Assembly: GCA_050304615.1 (NCBI GenBank)
Contig: JBNLDW010000003.1
Location: forward strand, 80,191-144,190
Source: CBFDBF01 sp050304615
GTDB lineage: Bacteria; Pseudomonadota; Gammaproteobacteria; Chromatiales; Chromatiaceae
Length of the DNA stretch: 64,000 nucleotides
Direction: 5' to 3'
The notes below the pieces were generated by a model, which saw nothing but the letters and a program-made list of their open reading frames with translations, searched no databases and was not told the DNA's origin. Made by a program: the position numbers and the translations under genes. Below, one piece after another: positions 24,996 through 34,389 of the stretch. Within the stretch, counting starts at the first letter, position 1; every line of letters begins with the position of its first letter.

Positions 24996-25695
24996 CTGGT
25001 CACAATTCATACAGCAAGCTATCTACCCATCCCGCTGTCTGCTATGTGGCGACGCAGGTGACATAGATATAGATCTCTGCCCCGCATGCCGGGAGGAGCT
25101 GCCGCACAACCGCAATCCCTGCTACCGTTGCGCCCTGCCCCTGCCACCCTCTGCACCGGCAGAGAGCCTCTGCGGCAAGTGCCAACAAAAGCCACCGCCG
25201 TTTGAGCGCTGTATTGCGCCATTTATCTACCACTACCCAATTGCCGAACTGGTGGGTGGCCTCAAATTTCACGCCAAACTGCAACATGGGCGAATGCTGG
25301 CGACACTGCTGCTGGAACATATTCTGACCGCTGCTCCGACACCACTGCCACAGCTGCTGATCCCGGTGCCGTTGCACCAAAAACGGCTCCAGGAAAGGGG
25401 CTACAACCAGGCAGTGGAGCTAGCCCGCCCGCTCAGCCAGCAGCTAGATATCCCGCTCGACCTCAGCAGTTGCCACAGGGTCAGGGATACATGCAGTCAG
25501 TCCTCCCTGCATGAGCGAGAGCGGCAGCGCAATGTGCGTGGTGCATTCAAGCTATCGGCAAAAATAGAGGCAGACCATGTAGCCCTGCTGGATGATGTAG
25601 TGACCACCGGCAGTACCGTGACCGCGCTGGCCAAGGAGCTACGCAGGGCAGGGGTTGGCCGGGTAGATGTGTGGGCGTTGGCCCGCACTCCTTAA
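24985..25695 (+). CDS. comF: ComF family phosphoribosyltransferase-like protein
   Basis: A 236-residue ComF/GntX protein linked to competence and DNA uptake. The N-terminal zinc part has CLLCGDAG...LCPAC, CYRC and CGKC. The C-terminal phosphoribosyltransferase fold carries the PRPP loop VALLDDVVTTGSTVTAL. Ribosome site GAAGGA lies about ten bases before the ATG. Its codons 1-4 are part of the right half of the biotin operator. comF next to bioB-F-H-C is a frequent order in Gammaproteobacteria. Confidence 0.9.
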   Translation: MVYNWSQFIQQAIYPSRCLLCGDAGDIDIDLCPACREELPHNRNPCYRCALPLPPSAPAESLCGKCQQKPPPFERCIAPFIYHYPIAELVGGLKFHAKLQHGRMLATLLLEHILTAAPTPLPQLLIPVPLHQKRLQERGYNQAVELARPLSQQLDIPLDLSSCHRVRDTCSQSSLHERERQRNVRGAFKLSAKIEADHVALLDDVVTTGSTVTALAKELRRAGVGRVDVWALARTP

Positions 25696-25699
25696 TCGA

Positions 25700-25846
25700 G
25701 CTCTGATAAATGCCATCCATGGCATTATCAGAGCACGGCAACAGAAAATGCGATTTCCTGTTTCCTTCATTTTCAATCACATATAGTGATCGAAAATGGC
25801 GGCACCTCCTTGTGCCGCTGGAACCTATGATTTAATCAGAGGTTCC
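25700..25846. repeat. Four tandem hairpins between comF and hisG
   Basis: Four successive inverted repeats fill most of the gap. The first is 25700-25734 (GCTCTGATAAATGCCA / TGGCATTATCAGAGC). The second is 25768-25798 (CATTTTCaATCAC / GTGATcGAAAATG). The third is 25799-25818 (GCGGCAC / GTGCCGC). The fourth is 25820-25846 (GGAACCTATGAT / ATCAGAGGTTCC, one mismatch). None has a proper T-run. The last may help end comF transcription; otherwise the role is open. Confidence 0.75.
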
Positions 25847-25925
25847 TTAAAACTTTACTATTGCGGTTGGCAAAGCTTGGCAGAACACCGACAATAGCGT
25901 AATTGGAAAAATCAGAGGACACGGC

Positions 25926-26798
25926 ATGCAGCAACTAAAACTGGGGGTACCCAAGGGAAGCCTTGAGAAGGCTACCATCTCACTCTTCTCCCAGGCCGGG
26001 TGGGAGATACAACCACGCTCCCGTAACTACTTTCCCCACATCAATGACTCAGAGATCAAGTGCGCCCTGGTGCGCTCTCAGGAGATGGCCCCATATGTGG
26101 CAAACGGCACTTTGGATCTTGGGCTGACCGGCCATGACTGGATCCTGGAGACTGAGGCAGAAGTGGAGGAGATTTGCGAGCTGGTATACTCCAAGAGTTC
26201 TGACCAGCCATGTCGCTGGGTGCTGGTAGTACCACAAGACTCCCCCATTCAGTCGGTAGAGGATCTACAGGGGAAGAAGATCGCCACAGAACTGGTGGGA
26301 TTCACCACCCGTTATCTGCAAGAGCACGGCGTTGAAGCCACTGTAGAGTTCTCCTGGGGTGCCACCGAGGCGAAGGCGGTAGAGGGGTTGGTAGATGCAG
26401 TGGTGGAGATTACTGAGACCGGTAGCACCATCAAGGCCCACGGCCTACGCATCGTCTGTGACCTACTGCATACCGAGACCAGACTGATCAGTAACAAGGC
26501 GGCGCTGGCCGACCCATGGAAACGGGCAAAGATAGAACAGATTGCCCTAATGTTACAGGCGTCACTACAAGCGCGACAGAAGGTCGCACTGAAGATGAAT
26601 GCCCCAGCAGCCAAGCTGGAGGAGATTATAGCCATGCTCCCCAGCCTGCATGCCCCCACCGTCAACCATCTGCATGACCAGGGCTGGCTGGCGATAGAGA
26701 CAGTCGTTGACAGCAGCGAAGTGCGCAACCTAATACCGCGCCTTAAAAGTGCTGGTGCTGAGGGGATTTTAGAGTACGAATTACGTAAAATGGTGTAA
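25926..26798 (+). CDS. hisG: ATP phosphoribosyltransferase, long form
   Basis: First enzyme of histidine synthesis (ATP plus PRPP). At 290 residues it is the long HisG form, with its own C-terminal regulatory domain (about 215-290, containing LHAPTVNHL) and no need for HisZ. LKLGVPKGSLEKATISLF starts the catalytic part, and VDAVVEITETGSTIKAHGL is the PRPP-binding motif. It is isolated here: no other his genes are in the window. A lipoprotein gene follows after 19 bases. Confidence 0.94.
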   Translation: MQQLKLGVPKGSLEKATISLFSQAGWEIQPRSRNYFPHINDSEIKCALVRSQEMAPYVANGTLDLGLTGHDWILETEAEVEEICELVYSKSSDQPCRWVLVVPQDSPIQSVEDLQGKKIATELVGFTTRYLQEHGVEATVEFSWGATEAKAVEGLVDAVVEITETGSTIKAHGLRIVCDLLHTETRLISNKAALADPWKRAKIEQIALMLQASLQARQKVALKMNAPAAKLEEIIAMLPSLHAPTVNHLHDQGWLAIETVVDSSEVRNLIPRLKSAGAEGILEYELRKMV

Positions 26799-26817
26799 AC
26801 ACCAGAGGAGTCATACC

Positions 26818-27132
26818 ATGAAGAACAGTCTACTTATGCTACTACCGGTAGCAGTGCTGACAGCAACCGTTAGTGGCTGCAGCAGTGAACCGGAGTGGGT
26901 ACCCGTATATGAGGATTGCAAGAGTAGCATCAACACCGCTGCTGAAGAGATGGAGAGCAATAACGCGGATTCTGGCGAACAGCACCCGATGGCCGAGGCG
27001 ATGCAGAACATGGCCGTCTCCATGGGAATGGCAGCCTGTGAATCGATCAAGCAGGTATGCGAGAACGATCCTGAAGGTGGAGCCTGCCAGGCGATCGTCG
27101 CAGAGGCCAAACAGAGAAAGCAGGAACAATAG
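26818..27132 (+). CDS. Small lipoprotein
   Basis: A 104-residue protein with AGAGGAG upstream of the ATG. The leader MKNSLLMLLPVAVLTATVSGC ends in a lipobox (VSGC), so it should be lipid-anchored. The mature part is acidic and helical with three more cysteines (DCKSS, AACESIKQVC, ACQAI region), which may form disulfides in the periplasm. No family recognised. It lies 19 bases after hisG and converges with the FHA gene. Confidence 0.65.
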   Translation: MKNSLLMLLPVAVLTATVSGCSSEPEWVPVYEDCKSSINTAAEEMESNNADSGEQHPMAEAMQNMAVSMGMAACESIKQVCENDPEGGACQAIVAEAKQRKQEQ

Positions 27133-27146
27133 CGATACCTCTGCCC

Positions 27147-27953
27147 TTAGGTAAAGGAGAACTCCATACTGATGTCTCCAAACCTAATCACATCACTGGA
27201 GCAGAGGGGATAGATCTTGCGGCCGACCGGTTCGCCGTTGACCTGTACAGCGGCCTGGTCCGGCCCGCCAACCTCCAGTGGTACCAAGAAATAACCGTGT
27301 GACCTGCGGGTAATAGCTGCAATGCGCGTGCCCGAACGACTGATACCGGTAACATCCTTGACCAGAGAGAGCGCCTGACCTCTCTTGTTTCCGGAGATCA
27401 ATGTAAGCTTACCGCAACGGCCACTGGGAGATTCAGCATATATCCTTGGGGCGTGCTCTTGAGGCTCCGGCTCTGCTACTGCTGTTACCGCACGTGGGGC
27501 CGGCTCTAAATCACCCTCCTCTGCGGTATCACTGTTGTCTGTAGTAACACTTGAGCCAAAATTCATGCTCTCTGCAGTTGTTACACCACCGTCAGTGTCG
27601 GTCAGTTGCTTCATCAAGAAGAGGCGGGTTTTATCATAGTCCTCTTTGTTCGCGGCAACATCTCCTGCCGTCGCAACATATTTCAGGTCGTGCCGACCTA
27701 TGGTAATTACATCTCCATCTTGCAACGGACTTTTTTTGGTCAGACGTCGATTCAGCATCGTCCCATTGGCGCTGCCGAGGTCTTCCATAAAACAGTCTCC
27801 TAGGATGCAAATAATACGTATATGGTGCCGACTTACGGCGTCATCACTAATAGTAATATCATTATCTTGGGTACGCCCCAGAATGGTCTCGTGCGCCGTC
27901 AACTTATACTCTATCTGCGACTCCCCATCCCGCATTAATATCAATTTTGCCAT
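27147..27953 (-). CDS. FHA-domain protein
   Basis: A 268-residue cytoplasmic phosphothreonine-binding protein. FHA domain 1 (about residues 5-95) has all key residues: Gly26-Arg27, Ser41-Arg42-His43 and Asn63-Gly64. A Ser/Thr/Pro-rich acidic linker (about 100-160) follows. A second, degenerate FHA-like domain (about 165-268) has GISRSGTRIAAITR in place of the binding motif and ends DVIRFGDISMEF. It lies nine bases after the PP2C gene and is the last gene of the kinase operon. It probably reads phosphorylation set by the CHASE2 kinase; the linker could itself be a substrate. Confidence 0.88.
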   Translation of the reverse strand: MAKLILMRDGESQIEYKLTAHETILGRTQDNDITISDDAVSRHHIRIICILGDCFMEDLGSANGTMLNRRLTKKSPLQDGDVITIGRHDLKYVATAGDVAANKEDYDKTRLFLMKQLTDTDGGVTTAESMNFGSSVTTDNSDTAEEGDLEPAPRAVTAVAEPEPQEHAPRIYAESPSGRCGKLTLISGNKRGQALSLVKDVTGISRSGTRIAAITRRSHGYFLVPLEVGGPDQAAVQVNGEPVGRKIYPLCSSDVIRFGDISMEFSFT

Positions 27954-27962
27954 GACATTCCC

Positions 27963-28796
27963 TCAGAAAAACCAGTCCAATATTTTCTTTCCCCAACTGC
28001 GCTCGGACGGATAAGCCGACACTATACGCACCAGAATAACAGATATGTTATCGTCCCCACCATTCTCGTTTGCCAAATCCACCAAACCTTGAGCAGTAGA
28101 GGCTAGATCGACGCCTCCCACAATTAGCTTCTCTATTTGACTATCATCTACAAGATTAGTTAGTCCATCAGAACATACAAGCAGAGTATCCCCTGGCATT
28201 ACCGGCTCTTCCTGCAGGTCTATCTGCAGCTCATCCGCAACCCCAACAGCACGAGTAACGACGTTTCTGATGTCTGACTCGCGCGCCTGTTCTGGCGTAT
28301 AGAAGCCATAACCAACCATCTCCTGAATCACCGTATGATCTTCAGTTATCTGCCGCAAACAACTATCCCGCATCAGGTACAGGCGCGAGTCTCCAACATG
28401 GCACACAGATACCTTATTGTCATAGAACAGCAACGTTACGCTGGTGGCCCCCATACCACTACATTGAGGCTGGTTGTCTGCGATACGCAAAACCACCTGG
28501 TTTGCTTTTAATAATGCACTGCGCAAAATTTGAGTGCCGCGACTATATCCCTGCCCTTCGACCTCCTCCTCCAGACCGGTACGCAGGCTCTCTATCTCTG
28601 CACGCACCTCGGTCAACATGGTCTCGACTACGATACTGCTGGCAATCTCTCCAGCCTTTGCCCCACCCATACCATCTGCCAGAGTGACAATACCGAACTC
28701 TTTATCCCAACCGATCCTATCCTCATTGTGACTCCGGCAACGACCAGTGTCGCTCACCCCGGCTATACGAATAGCGCGGCGCAGGTGCTGCCGCAT
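27963..28796 (-). CDS. PP2C-type protein phosphatase
   Basis: A 277-residue Ser/Thr phosphatase. Metal-binding motifs are in place: RSHNEDRIGW, TLADGMGGAKAGEIAS, CHVGDSRLYLM, LLVCSDGLTNLVDD and ENGGDDNISVILV. I take the ATG at 28796, which overlaps the kinase stop as TGATG. A start at 28817 would add seven residues. No membrane segment, so it is soluble and close to the kinase's cytoplasmic domain. Expected to reverse the kinase's phosphorylation. Confidence 0.92.
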   Translation of the reverse strand: MRQHLRRAIRIAGVSDTGRCRSHNEDRIGWDKEFGIVTLADGMGGAKAGEIASSIVVETMLTEVRAEIESLRTGLEEEVEGQGYSRGTQILRSALLKANQVVLRIADNQPQCSGMGATSVTLLFYDNKVSVCHVGDSRLYLMRDSCLRQITEDHTVIQEMVGYGFYTPEQARESDIRNVVTRAVGVADELQIDLQEEPVMPGDTLLVCSDGLTNLVDDSQIEKLIVGGVDLASTAQGLVDLANENGGDDNISVILVRIVSAYPSERSWGKKILDWFF

Positions 28797-31468
28797 CAGG
28801 CGGACATCTCTATACACATACGCAGATCAAGCGCCATCTCATTACCGGTCTGATAACGCTGCTCGCGATCTTTCTCCAACGCCTTATTGATTATTGGTCC
28901 GATGCATGGTGGCAGATCAGGACGCAGTTCAAAAATATCTACGTGATCCTGGTTCACTATCTGATTCATTAAAGTAGCCATAGAGTCTGAATGAAATGGG
29001 CGCTCCCCCGTTAACAAGAGATACCCCATGGCTGCAAGAGAAAACAGGTCGGAACGACCATCCACTTTTTTACCGCCAAGCTGCTCCGGTGACATATATG
29101 ATGGCGTACCCAGCACCACTCCAGTCTTGGTATGGCTAGAATCGGTTATTCTGGCGATCCCAAAATCTGTCAACTTGACCTCGCCAGTGGATCGGTTATA
29201 CATGATATTGGCTGGTTTGACATCGCGATGGATAACATTGTGACGGTGAGCATAACCCAAGGCATCGGCTGCAGCGGCTAGAATCTTAAGCACTGTAACA
29301 ACGGGCAACAAGGTATCTGGCTTGGTGTAACGTGTCAGCTCCTGACCCTTTAAAAACTCCATAGCGATGTAGGCAAGATCATGCTCTTCGCCGGCATCGT
29401 AGATAGTAACAATGTGGGGATGATTGAGCCGTCCGGCGCTCTCTGCCTCGCGAAAGAATCTCTGCTTGGCGTCATCCAGCTCCTGCCCTTCAAACTCATC
29501 TGACAGGGCCAGGGTTTTGATGGCAACCTCGCGACCTATCTTTGGATCACGCCCCAGGTAGACCACCCCCATAGCACCCTTGCCCAACTCTGACTCCACA
29601 GCATAACGCCCCAGTTTTGGCTTCTCCACTCCGGTGGCGTTGAGTATCATGGTGCCACTGGACGACCTGCTGCCACCACCCAAAATCACTGTGGATTCCA
29701 TATCTCGCGCCTGGTTGATGCGGGTTTTGATGTCCTTGTAATTAGAATCAAACTCCAGCATATGTTCATATACCGTCCGCGCCTTGGCGAAGTGGCGTTT
29801 ACGCTCAAAGTCTAACCCCAGGTTATACAGTAGCCCCATAAGCTGATCGTCCAGTGGACAGCGCAGAAATTTTTCCAGCGCCATATCCAACTGCCCCTGC
29901 CCCTGAAACTGCAAGGCCAACATTTTATTACTCTCGACTGAATCCGCCTCCGTGCGCAGCTTGCTCTCCTCTGTCATAAGGAAGCGTTTGGTTGTAATCA
30001 GTATATGCCCGAAGAACAGCATGGCGGCAGGTGTCGCCAGTTGTAACCAGGTGGCGCTACTGGTCATTAGATATATATGCGTACCAGCAATGACCAGCAA
30101 CAACAGAACTGTTACCAGTGCAGCAGGTCCTGCCCTGAAACGCGGCATTAGCAAAATGATATAGGCAGCAATCAGGATAAATATGGCGATCCGCGCCGAC
30201 ATCCCCCAATCTGGTTCGATGAAAAAATCTTCGCTCAAGATACTAGAGACGGAGTGCGCAAGAGTGACCACAGGAGGAGTGACTGGTGATATTGGTGTGA
30301 CCTGCGCACTACCAATACCGGTGGCACTGGAACCTACCAGTACGATCTTATCTTTAAACTTGGAGGCTGGTATCCGCCCGCTGATCACATCGTAAAAAGA
30401 GTTTACAGGAAACGCCGATGCTCCATCTGGAGTGCTGTAAAAAAATGTATTCATCTGCAAGCTGGGATCGGTAAGGATATTCAGTCGACCCATCTTTACT
30501 CCACGACCCGGAAGTATCTGGATCTCCTGCGGATCGATATTGAGACTATAAGCAGCGGTAAGCAGTGCCAATGATGGAAAGTAGTGATCGTAGTACTGCA
30601 ACACCAACGGCTCGGCACGCACAGCCCCATCCACGTCAGGGTTACTATTGAGATGACCTATGCCTTGCGCCATATCTCCTACCGTCTGAATAGGTGGCAA
30701 GATGCCATACGCCTGTAGAGGTGGCTCAGTGGCCGTGACCGCTGCCGCACCGGCCGCGCCAAAATTGAGGGTACTGCGAGTAACATATGGCTGCAGTTCG
30801 GCATCCATATTCCCTATCGGGTCTCCCAACATAAATGGTTCGGCTAGTAGCACCCTGCCGGAGCTAGCCACTGCCGTCGCCAGAATAGTATCCGCATCCA
30901 TACTGGATTCAGCCTCTTCCAAGGAGTTGAGTATCGCCTCCACCCCCGGACCCCATGACTGGGAGAGCAAATCCGGTAGCTCATCCAGGATTGTCTGATC
31001 AAACTCGGCGCCCTTATTAGTTGCAACCTGTTGCCGCAGTTTATGGATGTCCTGCTTGAGTTGCAGTAGGCGTGCGTTCAGACCAGCGGATATATCTGGC
31101 AAGACCGCCAATCCGGATTGCGTCAGTTGCTCCTCCAGCTCTCGCACAAAGTCAGCCCCCGGATCCGGCTGTGGTTCCAGAAAAAACACCGTGTAGGCAA
31201 TCTCTTTAGCGCCGGCCTCACTCAGTATCTGGATTAGTTGTGCATGTATATCCCGAGACCACGGCCAGCGCCCGATATTGGCAATGCTCTCGTCATCTAT
31301 AGCAATAACCGCAATGTTTGGATCTGGATCTCTCTCGCTGGCGCGCACCCCAAAATCATACGCGACCCTTTCCAGACTCCGCATCTGAGTGCTAGGGGCT
31401 AGCAGGAGAAAAACCAGCACTACCAGCAGGCCAAAAAACCAGTCTGATTTGAAGAATGCGCTCTTCAT
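28796..31468 (-). CDS. CHASE2-domain transmembrane serine/threonine kinase
   Basis: An 890-residue sensor kinase. Helix 1 is at about 8-24. A large periplasmic CHASE2 domain spans about 28-420 (IAVIAIDDESIANIGRWPW start, KIVLVGSSATGIG near its end), followed by three helices (about 425-441, 449-466 and 474-492). A TPR-like helical linker (about 515-590) leads to a C-terminal Hanks kinase (621-888) with GKGAMG, Lys651 (VAIK), HRDVKPAN (747-754), DFG (768-770) and GTPSYMSPEQL. All catalytic residues are present. It overlaps the upstream unknown gene by four bases and the PP2C gene by one. The CHASE2 ligand is unknown. Confidence 0.92.
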   Translation of the reverse strand: MKSAFFKSDWFFGLLVVLVFLLLAPSTQMRSLERVAYDFGVRASERDPDPNIAVIAIDDESIANIGRWPWSRDIHAQLIQILSEAGAKEIAYTVFFLEPQPDPGADFVRELEEQLTQSGLAVLPDISAGLNARLLQLKQDIHKLRQQVATNKGAEFDQTILDELPDLLSQSWGPGVEAILNSLEEAESSMDADTILATAVASSGRVLLAEPFMLGDPIGNMDAELQPYVTRSTLNFGAAGAAAVTATEPPLQAYGILPPIQTVGDMAQGIGHLNSNPDVDGAVRAEPLVLQYYDHYFPSLALLTAAYSLNIDPQEIQILPGRGVKMGRLNILTDPSLQMNTFFYSTPDGASAFPVNSFYDVISGRIPASKFKDKIVLVGSSATGIGSAQVTPISPVTPPVVTLAHSVSSILSEDFFIEPDWGMSARIAIFILIAAYIILLMPRFRAGPAALVTVLLLLVIAGTHIYLMTSSATWLQLATPAAMLFFGHILITTKRFLMTEESKLRTEADSVESNKMLALQFQGQGQLDMALEKFLRCPLDDQLMGLLYNLGLDFERKRHFAKARTVYEHMLEFDSNYKDIKTRINQARDMESTVILGGGSRSSSGTMILNATGVEKPKLGRYAVESELGKGAMGVVYLGRDPKIGREVAIKTLALSDEFEGQELDDAKQRFFREAESAGRLNHPHIVTIYDAGEEHDLAYIAMEFLKGQELTRYTKPDTLLPVVTVLKILAAAADALGYAHRHNVIHRDVKPANIMYNRSTGEVKLTDFGIARITDSSHTKTGVVLGTPSYMSPEQLGGKKVDGRSDLFSLAAMGYLLLTGERPFHSDSMATLMNQIVNQDHVDIFELRPDLPPCIGPIINKALEKDREQRYQTGNEMALDLRMCIEMSA

Positions 31469-32106
31469 TGATCACCGTCCGATTTCGGCTTGAATAACTG
31501 CGCCAATTTTTCCGGACTTTCAGACATGATTGTTGCATCAGGATTGCAGCACTCGTCACTCACCATAATGCCATCCATACTATCTGCGCCCTGCTCATAC
31601 ATAGAATTTTGTTTGATAAAAAGCGTTGCCAGGCAAGCTGGCAGATCTTTTGAGCTGAATGGTTTATTCAGGACATCTCTTCTAACGCGGTAGGCACGCG
31701 CAATATTGATTCGATACATACCGTAGAATTTATCCAGCACAGCAAGGTTACTTGCCGACAGCGGCGCTAGTAGCAGTTGGTAGCGCCCGTTGTCCCGCAA
31801 AATACGCACCGGACACAAATGCTCCTCGCGTAGCAGTGCATCCAGCATCACCTGCACCGAAGCACGCTGCACAAAAGAGCCTTCGCTATACTCCAGAATG
31901 GCAGATGGGTATTCAGGATAATCCTTATCCGCATCCATAAAAGAGGCCCTTGCCAGGCCTTTAGTATCATTAAAAAACTGTAGCAGGTCATGCCCACTAA
32001 GGAACTTTAGCAGCAGTTCAGGACGCAGCAAAACACTGGCGACACCCCCCTCCACCAGGTAACATTTATCGATAAATTGCTGGATTAAATCTGGCGACTG
32101 TTCCAA
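31465..32106 (-). CDS. Hypothetical protein heading the CHASE2-kinase operon
   Basis: A 213-residue soluble protein without leader or membrane segment. I recognise no family. It begins MEQSPDLIQQFIDKCYLVEGG, contains a helix-rich first half and a stretch NGRYQLLLAPLSASNLAVLDKFYGMYRINIARAYR, and ends in a flexible acidic tail with possible phospho-acceptor threonine and serines (PDATIMSESPEK). Its stop overlaps the kinase start (ATGA). Position suggests a regulator or substrate of the kinase, but no direct evidence shows this. Confidence 0.7.
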   Translation of the reverse strand: MEQSPDLIQQFIDKCYLVEGGVASVLLRPELLLKFLSGHDLLQFFNDTKGLARASFMDADKDYPEYPSAILEYSEGSFVQRASVQVMLDALLREEHLCPVRILRDNGRYQLLLAPLSASNLAVLDKFYGMYRINIARAYRVRRDVLNKPFSSKDLPACLATLFIKQNSMYEQGADSMDGIMVSDECCNPDATIMSESPEKLAQLFKPKSDGDQ

Positions 32107-32221
32107 TAGATTGTCCTTGTTATAACAACTAATAATATCCTGGCTCTTTCCGCGATTTAACTAAAAGGCACATGGTAATAACTATAGCATGGTGCAGTAA
32201 CACACATTGTGTAGGCAAGGG

Positions 32222-32839
32222 TTACTGCTGCAGGCTATAAAGCCCGGTCAGGTTGGCCTGGTCCAGAATATGGCCCTCTATTGCCGCCAACACCTCAGGC
32301 CCACCAAATATCCCTCTCAATCCACACTGTTCGATATCTAGGGCATAGAGGGTAAAGATGTAGTGATGGGTAATGCTGTCATTCCAGGGAGGACAGGGGC
32401 CATCATAGCCAAAATAGTTGCCCTCCATATCGGCATCTCCAGCAAACCAATCGCTGAAACTGTTGCGTCCCCTGACGGCGCCATGCGGCCCCAGCATCTG
32501 CCTCTTACCGTGGGCGGTCACCATACTTGAGTCGGTACCGGCCTCTATGCAAGAGACCCCGCTAGGAATATCCACCAACACCCAGTGGTAAAATTCCACT
32601 CGCGGTAGATCTTGCGGAACGACACGCCCCTCCTGGTTGACATCATCCGCTTTGCTCGGCACATCCGGATCGTGGCAAATCAATACAAAGGAGCGCATCC
32701 CATGCGGCGCACCCTCCCAGGCAATCTGCGGGTTTCTGTTTTGACTTAAAGTTACCCGACTATCTGGATCTGGTCTGCAAAAAGCAAACTCCGCTGGAAT
32801 AAGCTGCCCATGTTCAAAGCTGCTGCTGGAAACTTTCAT
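32222..32839 (-). CDS. PEBP family protein (YbhB/YbcL type)
   Basis: Phosphatidylethanolamine-binding-protein-like fold (205 residues from the ATG at 32839, which has AAGGAGAG upstream; an in-frame codon at 32863 would add eight residues). Signature parts are the ligand-site regions LICHDPDVPSK, FYHWVLVDIP and YFGYDGPCPPWNDSITHHYIFTLYALD. Biochemical role of the bacterial members is unclear. It has no leader. It lies 26 bases after ubiA, so it could be the last gene of the ubiC-ubiA unit. Confidence 0.9.
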   Translation of the reverse strand: MKVSSSSFEHGQLIPAEFAFCRPDPDSRVTLSQNRNPQIAWEGAPHGMRSFVLICHDPDVPSKADDVNQEGRVVPQDLPRVEFYHWVLVDIPSGVSCIEAGTDSSMVTAHGKRQMLGPHGAVRGRNSFSDWFAGDADMEGNYFGYDGPCPPWNDSITHHYIFTLYALDIEQCGLRGIFGGPEVLAAIEGHILDQANLTGLYSLQQ

Positions 32840-32865
32840 GCGACTCTCCTTATGCCTACGCATAT

Positions 32866-33771
32866 TTAGCCAACAAGATAATCTATAAACAGCCCGATAA
32901 ATACCACCAACCCAAAAACATTATTGTTCAGAAATGCAGCAAAACAGCCGTGTGGTTCACGCTTACGTATCAAATACTGTTGATAGATGACACTAATAGA
33001 TGCCGCGGCAATCCCTATATAGTAAAAAATCCCTAGCCCTGCCACCCTTCCAACTAACAGCAGCACCCCCAGCGTGAACAGCTGCAGCAAGCCAATCATC
33101 AACCGGTCATACTCACCAAACAGAATAGCCGTAGACTTTACCCCTATCTTGATATCATCCTCACGGTCCGCCATGGCGTACTCGGTATCATATACCAACG
33201 CCCAGATCACAGCGGCAATAAATAGCAACCAGCCAACCGGGGGCACACTCTCGGTAAGCGCCATAAAGGCCATTGGGACAGCCCAGCCGAAGGCCATACC
33301 TAAAACCACCTGCGGCAGATGAGTATAGCGTTTCATAAATGGATAGCTGGCCGCCAGCGCTACTGCAACCAGAGACATCCATACAGTCTGCCAGTTGAGT
33401 AGCAATACCAGCAGAAAGGAGCAAACAAGCAATAGCAGAAAAACCGCCAGCGCCTCCCACGGCCTAATCAGCCCTGCCACTAGTGGCCGCTCACGGGTGC
33501 GCTCTACATGACCATCAATACCACGGTCTGCGTAGTCATTAATGGCACAACCGGCAGAGCGCATAAATACCGACCCCAGCACAAATATCAGAACCACAAC
33601 CCAGTCGGGACGGCCATCACCGGCAATCCACAAGGCCCAGAGCGCGGGCCACAGAAGCAACAGGATACCTATGGGACGATCCAGTCGCACCAGCACAGCA
33701 TAGAGGCGAAGCCGCTCCTTAAGGGCTGCGACAATAGGGTTATCGCCAGGCTTATTAGTTTGTCTACTCAT
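32866..33771 (-). CDS. ubiA: 4-hydroxybenzoate octaprenyltransferase
   Basis: Membrane prenyltransferase joining the polyprenyl tail to 4-hydroxybenzoate in ubiquinone synthesis. The first aspartate motif is NDYADRGIDGHVERTRERPL and the second is YDTEYAMADREDDIKIG. Eight or nine hydrophobic helices are visible in 301 residues. It overlaps ubiC by four bases, so substrate supply and use are co-expressed. Confidence 0.96.
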   Translation of the reverse strand: MSRQTNKPGDNPIVAALKERLRLYAVLVRLDRPIGILLLLWPALWALWIAGDGRPDWVVVLIFVLGSVFMRSAGCAINDYADRGIDGHVERTRERPLVAGLIRPWEALAVFLLLLVCSFLLVLLLNWQTVWMSLVAVALAASYPFMKRYTHLPQVVLGMAFGWAVPMAFMALTESVPPVGWLLFIAAVIWALVYDTEYAMADREDDIKIGVKSTAILFGEYDRLMIGLLQLFTLGVLLLVGRVAGLGIFYYIGIAAASISVIYQQYLIRKREPHGCFAAFLNNNVFGLVVFIGLFIDYLVG

Positions 33772-34307
33772 TGCTTTAATATGTTCGGTAGAAATATCTC
33801 ATTAACCAACAGCGGCATACCAGCCAGATAGAAGACGGTTCTACGACCCCACAACTCCTCCGGACTATCTACCAGAGTGGCGGTTGCCGCAGCAAATAGT
33901 GCATGCCGCGGTTGCAGTCTGGCCACCTCTATTGGGCCCCGCCGCATGCGTGAATCGGAGAACAACACCTCTCCCAGCGGTTTAGTACCAAGCATACTCA
34001 ACCGTCTGGCCGGACCACGCAGACTACTGGCAGGGATGATAGTACGGGCAAATACCAATGCCGCATCACCACACATCAGCTCCACTTCTCTGATGATTGC
34101 CACCTCGCCATGCCGCACGGTCAACAACCGCGCCTCGCTATAGAGGGGTCGCTCCCAACCCTGGCACAACAACCGCACGCTAAAGTCGGTACGGCATAAC
34201 CTCTTCAACCTAGCAGTCAGCGAGCCTCTGTCCCGTAACCAGGCGGCCACAGCAGCCGGCATATCCGCCCGTCGCAGGCCCCGCATAGCGTTCCACGATG
34301 GCTCCAT
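33768..34307 (-). CDS. ubiC: Chorismate pyruvate-lyase
   Basis: Makes 4-hydroxybenzoate and pyruvate from chorismate, the first committed step of ubiquinone synthesis. I start at the ATG of MEPSWNAMRGL (179 residues), which leaves about 28 residues before GSLTARL as in related proteins. An in-frame TTG at 34352 would add fifteen residues. Core motifs are VRLLCQGWERPLYSE, REVELMCGDAALVFARTIIP and PLGEVLFSD. Coupled to ubiA by an ATGA overlap. Confidence 0.9.
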   Translation of the reverse strand: MEPSWNAMRGLRRADMPAAVAAWLRDRGSLTARLKRLCRTDFSVRLLCQGWERPLYSEARLLTVRHGEVAIIREVELMCGDAALVFARTIIPASSLRGPARRLSMLGTKPLGEVLFSDSRMRRGPIEVARLQPRHALFAAATATLVDSPEELWGRRTVFYLAGMPLLVNEIFLPNILKQ

Positions 34308-34389
34308 GTTTGTAGTAGTGGCGGCTAGACGATTCAATGGTTGCGCTTCCAAAAGTCCAAGCGATTATTATGCCACAGGTGACCTGTGG

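Noticed and set aside
27147..31468. Type VI secretion signalling trio (PpkA/PppA/Fha)
   Set aside because: No Tss/Tag structural gene lies nearby, and the kinase is a CHASE2 receptor instead of a PpkA-like protein.
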